Source: Bimuria novae-zelandiae CBS 107.79
Taxonomy: Eukaryota; Ascomycota; Dothideomycetes; Pleosporales; Didymosphaeriaceae
DNA: 64,000 nucleotides
Assembly: GCA_010015655.1 (NCBI GenBank)
Contig: ML976657.1
Location: 1,756,910 to 1,820,909 of the forward strand
Direction of reading: 5' to 3'
The notes beneath the pieces were generated by a model, which saw only the letters and a list, made by a program, of their open reading frames with translations, ran no database searches and was not told the origin of the DNA. This document shows, in pieces, positions 59,320-64,000 of this stretch. Each line of letters starts with the position of its first letter. The first letter of the stretch is position 1. The translations under genes and the position numbers were made by a program.

Positions 59320-59960
59320 GAGAGTGCCATTTTATACTACTTATCCTTATTAATCCCAACCTTGGTGCAGAGGTCGTTAAATACCTTAATTTTTATCTTA
59401 AGGATGTTGTATTTATCACCTAAATACTTTTGCTCTAGCGTGTATAACTTAGCAAGATTAGTAAGTAAATAAGAGTTATTCTGCACAGGCGTAAATCTAG
59501 GTTGTAATAATAATAATAATCCTCTACCTAGCGGAGCTCGCTACTATCGCTATTATTCTTTATTATCTACAATCTAGTGGCACTTAAAACCTTCGCAGAG
59601 CCTTATAAGCTTAAGATGCTTAGTAGGCTATTTTAAGACGGTGGTTAATATAAGGAGTTCTGCAAATTAGTTAGGGAGATTATTACTATTACTTTACTTA
59701 ATATAGATGCCTTGCTAGCGGAGGAGCTCTTTAAGTGCTTTTTAGATGCGCTTGTTAATGCTATTAAAGAGATCGCGGGTGAAATTCTTAAAATACTCCT
59801 TAAACTTAAGTAGTAGAAACAGGTTAAATATGTTATCTTCTTCTACCTGTATTATCTAGTTAATAACTATAGTGTTAAGTTTGTCTGTATTAACAGTAGC
59901 GTTGGCGATATTAAAATCTTAGTTAGCGTACTAGTCCTTATAGATTATCTTATCTAGGTA
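59320..59960 (-). pseudogene. Retrotransposon gag-like remnant
   Basis: The minus strand from about 59500 to 59330 reads NNSYLLTNLAKLYTLEQKYLG, then KIKIKVFNDLCTKVGINKD, which resembles the N-terminal gag-like region of ascomycete LTR retrotransposon proteins (LAKLYTE..KY.G...FKL.IF.DLC). Upstream sequence to about 59960 stays partly open with RIP-type stops. hAT-1 begins only about 20 bp beyond, so the rest of this frame is missing or lies elsewhere. Identification rests on pattern recall and is tentative. Confidence 0.45.
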
Positions 59961-60069
59961 CTATAAGCGATCCTTTGTTTAGGTGTACTTTATAATAGCG
60001 TTTTGGATGTGGGCCTGTAATTAGTGTAATTTAACAAGAGTTAGCGTGGTTGACGCAAATCTCCTTCTA

Positions 60070-60360
60070 AACTAAGCCTTGGTAGGGACAATCCAGGCGG
60101 AGAGATCCTTTAAATACGAGGCGCCGCTGATCCTGATACAGGATAGCAGTGAGCTTGTCGTACCTGTACTTCGCACTAGCGATGCTGTATCCTGGGCCTT
60201 GGTAGGGGAGGAGGCATGCGCTAACCGCTTCTATCGCCAGAATACTCAGCCTGAAACGTGCGCTGAGATTCCCTGTACACAGTATATCTTGCCAATCTGT
60301 GGTGTAGCAACCACTGATCAGTGTTGATATAGTAATAGGCTGTTAGATCAAGACTTCGTT
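60070..60360. repeat. Unmutated 290-bp island in RIP-degraded DNA
   Basis: Normal composition between two AT-rich blocks, with an 82-codon plus-strand frame (60079-60327) that matches nothing I know. It holds a perfect palindrome CACTGATCAGTG (60313-60324). It resembles the solo LTR islands elsewhere in the window, but no TG...CA ends with target duplication were found. Confidence 0.35.
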
Positions 60361-60479
60361 GCAACGATGTGGTATTGATTTAATTCTTAATTATAGATCT
60401 ATTATGGTGGGCTATTATAAGAAGTATTTATTAAGCGTAGTTTGTCCCTTGCTAGCCTAATTAGGACTAGCGTAATAAA

Positions 60480-61290
60480 CCACAGGCAAACTGCGTAATA
60501 AACCGCAGGCAAACTGCATGGCGGTGAAAGCCGTAGCAGTGTTGCGCAGGTTTGAAGCCAACAAGTAACGTAGCGTTTAATTATTATAAGGGCGGTTACC
60601 GCGCCTCTGCTAGCAATGAGGAATACGTTGCTGTATAGCATGGTAATCTTGATATAGACGAAGTGTACGCTTTATCTATAGAGGAGATAGAAAATATTTA
60701 GCCTAGTAAGTAGTTCTAGCAGAGTTTAAGGGGAGCTATATTAACGCGTTTAAAATAGCTTACTAGCGCAGGATAAACTACTCTTTAGTAATATTAATAT
60801 TATAGATAGGCTATTAGTAATACGTAAATAAACGCACCTGGCAGCGCTAGACATTATACTAGAACTAGAGCTGGAAGACCCGCGTTCAACTAAGCGGCGA
60901 AGGCCAGCTGAGCGACTGGTAGAGAATCTCATGTGCAATCCGGCGCCCACGCCCAAGTCAACGCCCCTGCCATCTCCCGGCAGCAGCGCTTCCCATTCGA
61001 GAGCCAGCACCGAGCCTAGTCTCCGATCTCTCGACAGTGACGGCAAACGTGATGATGCTAGAACCCCACGGTCATCTCCACGTGGCCTCTGCACTGAGGA
61101 TGACGGCGGTGATAGCGCACACAGTTATAAGACAAGCGAGGGGCTACTGTATTCTACGAGAGTATCCATTTCTCCTTTAGAGAGCATAGAAGGGGAAACA
61201 TATATTGGCCTAGACTTAGAGAGGCGTGAGGAGTATAGGGAAGGTGGTGGTGAAGACGCTTCGGAAAGCCACAAGGACCCACGTAATTAG
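60480..61290 (+). pseudogene. Broken Ser/Pro-rich ORF of unknown function
   Basis: One plus-strand frame can be followed from about 60800 (ALDIILELELEDPRSTKRRRPAERL) through ATG 60931 (MCNPAPTPKSTPLPSPGSS, SHSRASTEPSLRSLDSD) to TAG at 61288-61290. Upstream, from about 60620, it continues with RIP-type stops (EEYVAV.HGNLDIDEVYALSIEEIENI). The downstream 330 bp are nearly unmutated and low in complexity (serine, proline, acidic residues). At 60478-60522 a GCGTAATAAACCRCAGGCAAACTGC unit is tandemly repeated. No domain recognised; it may be the C-terminal tail of a repeat-encoded protein. Confidence 0.4.
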
Positions 61291-61574
61291 GACAATAATA
61301 TTTTTAGCAGACCTTCGGCAAAGATCTCTTAATAACGTACACGTGGTAGTTATCTACTATAAAAAAAGAGGTATAGTCTATTAAAAACTACACTTAGATA
61401 ATAGGGCTTAAGAATAATATAAATAAGGGTATTATAGTAAGTAGCGTTATTTTAGCTATAGTAACTATATTAGCCCCTAATTAATAACTAGTTTTAGTAC
61501 TACTCCCTATAAATACCCTCTTTAGGAACAAAAGCTAAAGACTAAAGTAATATTAATTATAGTTTTAGCCTTAA
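61291..61574. other. RIP-degraded spacer
   Basis: AT-rich, CpA-poor sequence without a readable frame, interrupted at its right end by a solo LTR. Confidence 0.4.
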
Positions 61575-61738
61575 TGTAACGGTATTCGGATTGTTCATTG
61601 TTGCCTATGCTAGCTCATTGCTGCCTACACTCATTTACTGCTGCCTAGCCTACCTAGCAGTATATATCTTAGCTACTACACACATACAATCAAATCAGTG
61701 TTTTTCCCGACTTTCGCTTTGCAGCAACAACCGCTACA
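61575..61738. repeat. Solo LTR (164 bp)
   Basis: Begins TGTAACGGTATTCGG and ends CAACAACCGCTACA, flanked by a perfect CTTAA duplication (61570-61574 and 61739-61743). It contains three tandem copies of a TCATTGCTGCCTA-like unit (61596-61655) and a TATATATC box. Not RIP-mutated. Confidence 0.88.
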
Positions 61739-61924
61739 CTTAATATATTTTATTAGATAACTAACCTTACGCTCTATACTATTCTAAATAGCTTATTTAT
61801 TTTAATAAGAATTATACGTTCTTGTAATTTAGAATAGTCTCCTAATCCTACCGCCCTAGGTTATAGATTCCTCGGCGGAGAAGGCAAAGTTATCCGCATG
61901 ACCTAACTATCGCCAGATTCGTGG

Positions 61925-62293
61925 ATGTTGGTAGGATACCAGTATGAAGGTGGTGCGTCGGACCTTTGCAGTTGCGGAAGCTTGAATGCGGACTGGATGA
62001 GCATTTCCCACAGTGACGCTGCCAATGGTGAAAAGGACTACTCAGACGACGGCGACGAAGACTGGGACGAAAACAGCGAGAAGGAAGAAGGCACAGAAAG
62101 GCATGGCAAACGTAAGCGCAAGCCGTGGCTAGAGTCAGATGAAGTGCGTTTACTCTCATTAAGGGATAAGCAGGGTATGGAGTGGAAGGGGATATGCGAA
62201 CGCTTCCCAAATCGGACGGAGGGCGCAGTTAAAGTGCGCTACTACGGATTGCAGAAGAAGCAGAAACGTAAAGAGACATCTATCAGGACATAA
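61925..62293 (+). CDS. Small Myb/SANT-like DNA-binding protein
   Basis: 122 codons from ATG 61925. An acidic central stretch (SDDGDEDWDENSEKEEG) is followed by a basic patch GKRKRKPW. A Myb/SANT-like helix set, residues about 70-108, has conserved aromatic and hydrophobic positions: WLESDEVRLLSLRDKQGMEWKGI, then CERFPNRTEGAVKVRYYGL. The C-terminus KKQKRKETS is basic. Many ascomycetes carry proteins of this form (acidic linker, then one Myb-like repeat with FP-RT-AV-RY), presumed nuclear and DNA-binding. The cysteine pair CSCGSL near residue 15 is unusual. It lies between a solo LTR and a pogo fragment yet has no stop codon, so it may be functional or the tail of a larger gene whose 5' part is lost. 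Confidence 0.6.
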   Translation: MLVGYQYEGGASDLCSCGSLNADWMSISHSDAANGEKDYSDDGDEDWDENSEKEEGTERHGKRKRKPWLESDEVRLLSLRDKQGMEWKGICERFPNRTEGAVKVRYYGLQKKQKRKETSIRT

Positions 62294-63136
62294 AGTAGGG
62301 AACCTGCGTCGCGGTGGACCGTCAAGGATTATTATATTGGTATGAAGTTAGGTTAATTTTTTTTTGACGCATAAATCTCGATTTCCCTTTTCCGTTATTC
62401 CAATAAGTGCTTCCATCTGCGTTGGCGTAGTAAAAGCTCCCATCTCTAAAACAAAGGTTAAAGTAATTTTCTCACCAGCATTAAGTGAACCTACCTATTG
62501 CGATAGTAATATGCCGTGCGATAGGAGGAGTAGGAACCGTAGGCACGGAGCGAGTAGTAGCTCCCCTAGTTGAACTCTGGTTAACTCCCTGTTACAAGGA
62601 ACGTATACCGTGGCAATTTACCTTGCTATTTATTCCAGCATAGATAGTAATATAGACTTGACGTAGCGGTCGTTGTGACATTCTTCATGTTTTTGCATTG
62701 CTGGGGCGTACTACTAGTATGAAATCCAAATTATTGCTGCGTAATTTATAAGTAAATCTCTAGTACCTTGTAGCCTACAGTGGCTAGCCAATTGTCTGTT
62801 AGGTAGCTTTGTTCCGTGTCTCATTGGCTGGTATATAGGAAGGAAATGTTAGAGGAGGGTAGGATAATGTTTCATAATAGGCTATTACGTACCTTTTATA
62901 GGTAATTTGGCGAGAGTTAAAGTTAGCACGGCGAACTTTCTATTTAGTATACAAAAAGTGCATTGCTATTAAGAGCGATTAACTCCTTAGGGTTGTTTTA
63001 ACCACAGCACGATTAGTGTCCTAGTTTTAGTTCCGATTTCGCACCCGTGCGCATCGACCATAACTTACATCTTGTTAGCTAAATTAGCCGCTGCAGATCA
63101 TGCCCGGTCTGCCCAGCCAATGTGATGCAGGTACAG
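62294..63136. other. Intergenic, no gene supported
   Basis: Mildly AT-rich. A 69-codon frame at 62364-62573 has no known features. Nothing else seen. Confidence 0.45.
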
Positions 63137-63668
63137 CGACCACTATCCCACCAAAATCGCTCAGCTAGCAATATGAGGCTGCTGAGCTACCCACAATTAA
63201 AATTATTACGAGATCTTCTAGATTTGAGGTCTCTAAGGTCTGTATATAATTACTAGCTACTTAGGTTATTAATATCTACTTAGTGTTCTAATTGTTCGGC
63301 TACTGCCTAACTTTAAGGCGGATAGAAAAGGTAAGGCCTTATTAATATCTATAGCCTTATGCTGAGGTTGTTTTTTTCTTAATAAGCTTACTAAGAGGCT
63401 TTAAGGCTTTTTTATTACCTTTTTAGATAATAGAATACGATTTTAAAGTTACCTTTGTGCTTTACGGGCCTGTTACTTAAGGCATTACTTTATAGCCTTA
63501 TTAGCCCTCTGCTTCGCGCGCGCATCTCTAGCAGTTGCTCGAGTAACACGCCACTCCTGGAGTATCCTAATTTTGAGCTGCTAGCTAGTCTGACGGGCCT
63601 TTGCTTGCTTACTTTTTTGAAGCTGTAATTGCTCCTCCTCAGTATCTTTTTGGTGTTGACGATCGCGG
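63137..63668 (-). mobile_element. Truncated copy of the 321-2838 pogo family
   Basis: 63155-63668 aligns with 368-880 of the element at the window start: shared phrases include ATCGCTCAGC, ATGAGGCT, GAGCTACCCACAATTAA, ATTATTACGAGAT and CTTTTTTAA-like 3' parts. This copy keeps more C/G, so it is less RIP-mutated. The GC-rich terminal repeat is degenerate (CGACCACTATCCCACC). It stops at about 63668, where a TPR-coding sequence begins without any terminal repeat. Confidence 0.78.
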
Positions 63669-64000
63669 GAGGCCATTTACAGTCGGGCGCTGCAAGGCTA
63701 CGAGGAGGCGCTCGGTCCTAATGTAGTGCCGGCGTATATACCAGCGTTGAATACCATGTCCAACTTCGGTGACGCAGCTGGCATGGTAGAAAAGCATGCA
63801 TTCAACTACCTACGTGCTCTCTTCTCGGGGTGCGGAGGAGCTGCTATATGCTACACATGATGTGCTAACAAATCCCCAGGAGGCTGCAGAACTCACACTA
63901 ATCTCCACAATCAAGGAAAAGACACCATCTGCTGGCAGTCGTCAACTGGTCAATCCTCTAACCGAAAACCCATTAAATGTCACTCAATACCTTGCTAAGC
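63669..64000 (+). pseudogene. TPR-repeat protein fragment at window end
   Basis: Reads REAIYSRALQGYEEALGPN, PAYIPALNTMSNFGDAAGMVEKH and NYLRALFSG: a tetratricopeptide unit of the kind found in NB-ARC/kinesin-light-chain-type fungal proteins (A..MY.RAL.GYE.ALGP). The frame ends in TGA near 63860. One base out of phase, a second frame is open from about 63830 to the window end (AEELLYATHDVLTNPQEAAEL, then EKTPSAGSRQLVNP), so either a frameshift or an intron lies at about 63820-63860. The 5' part of the gene is missing: it is replaced by the pogo fragment. The gene continues beyond the window. Confidence 0.6.

Noticed and set aside
60750..61094. 114-codon minus-strand serine/arginine-rich frame
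   Set aside because: It is antisense to the plus-strand Ser/Pro-rich frame, which continues upstream in phase.

Overview
The window reads as filamentous ascomycete (fungal) nuclear DNA. The intact genes have short GT–AG introns of 41–80 nt with CTAAC/CTAAT-like branch sites. Long AT-rich blocks hold wrecked transposons in which CpA/TpG is nearly gone and TpA is in excess, the mark of repeat-induced point mutation (RIP). The families present (pogo/Fot1, hAT, Tc1-mariner, Ty1-copia and Ty3-gypsy, AT-rich blocks beside GC-equilibrated gene islands) suggest a Pezizomycotina species, perhaps Dothideomycetes. The class is inference only.

Layout. 321-2838 is a pogo/Fot1-type transposon carrying an inserted solo LTR. 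2.8-7.2 kb is a gene-like island with two broken genes (a LPPELR/2EXR-like gene and an ankyrin gene), stopped only by TAG codons. 7.24-31.54 kb is a three-level nest of LTR retrotransposons: a minus-strand Copia holds a plus-strand Copia and a Gypsy, and the Gypsy holds another Copia and at least two solo LTRs. Target-site duplications support every inner insertion. 33-38 kb is a degraded island: an unknown gene with one internal TAG, a broken response-regulator fragment with an in-frame duplication, and a deleted copy of the methyltransferase found at 44 kb. 38.2-39.9 kb is a Tc1/mariner element.

40.3-50.7 kb is the healthy part. It holds an HD-domain 5'-deoxynucleotidase-like gene (2 exons), a two-domain SAM methyltransferase (3 exons) and a full-length ABCB-type exporter. 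For the exporter I could place 10 exons that sum to exactly 1275 codons. Between the HD gene and the methyltransferase lie an NB-ARC gene fragment and three small inverted-repeat elements (MITEs). The methyltransferase and exporter sit 0.7 kb apart on the same strand and may act together, but nothing in the sequence proves it.

50.9-59.3 kb is two hAT elements, the second split by a Fot1 element. 59.3-61.7 kb holds a retrotransposon gag-like remnant, a broken serine/proline-rich ORF and a solo LTR. 61.9 kb is a small Myb/SANT-like gene. The window ends in a fragment of the same pogo family as at its start, which abuts a TPR-repeat gene fragment.

The most interesting observation is that all three Copia elements carry, directly against the 5' LTR, a primer-binding site that matches the anticodon arm of tRNA-Lys(CUU) rather than a tRNA 3' end. 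This implies priming by a 5' half-tRNA.
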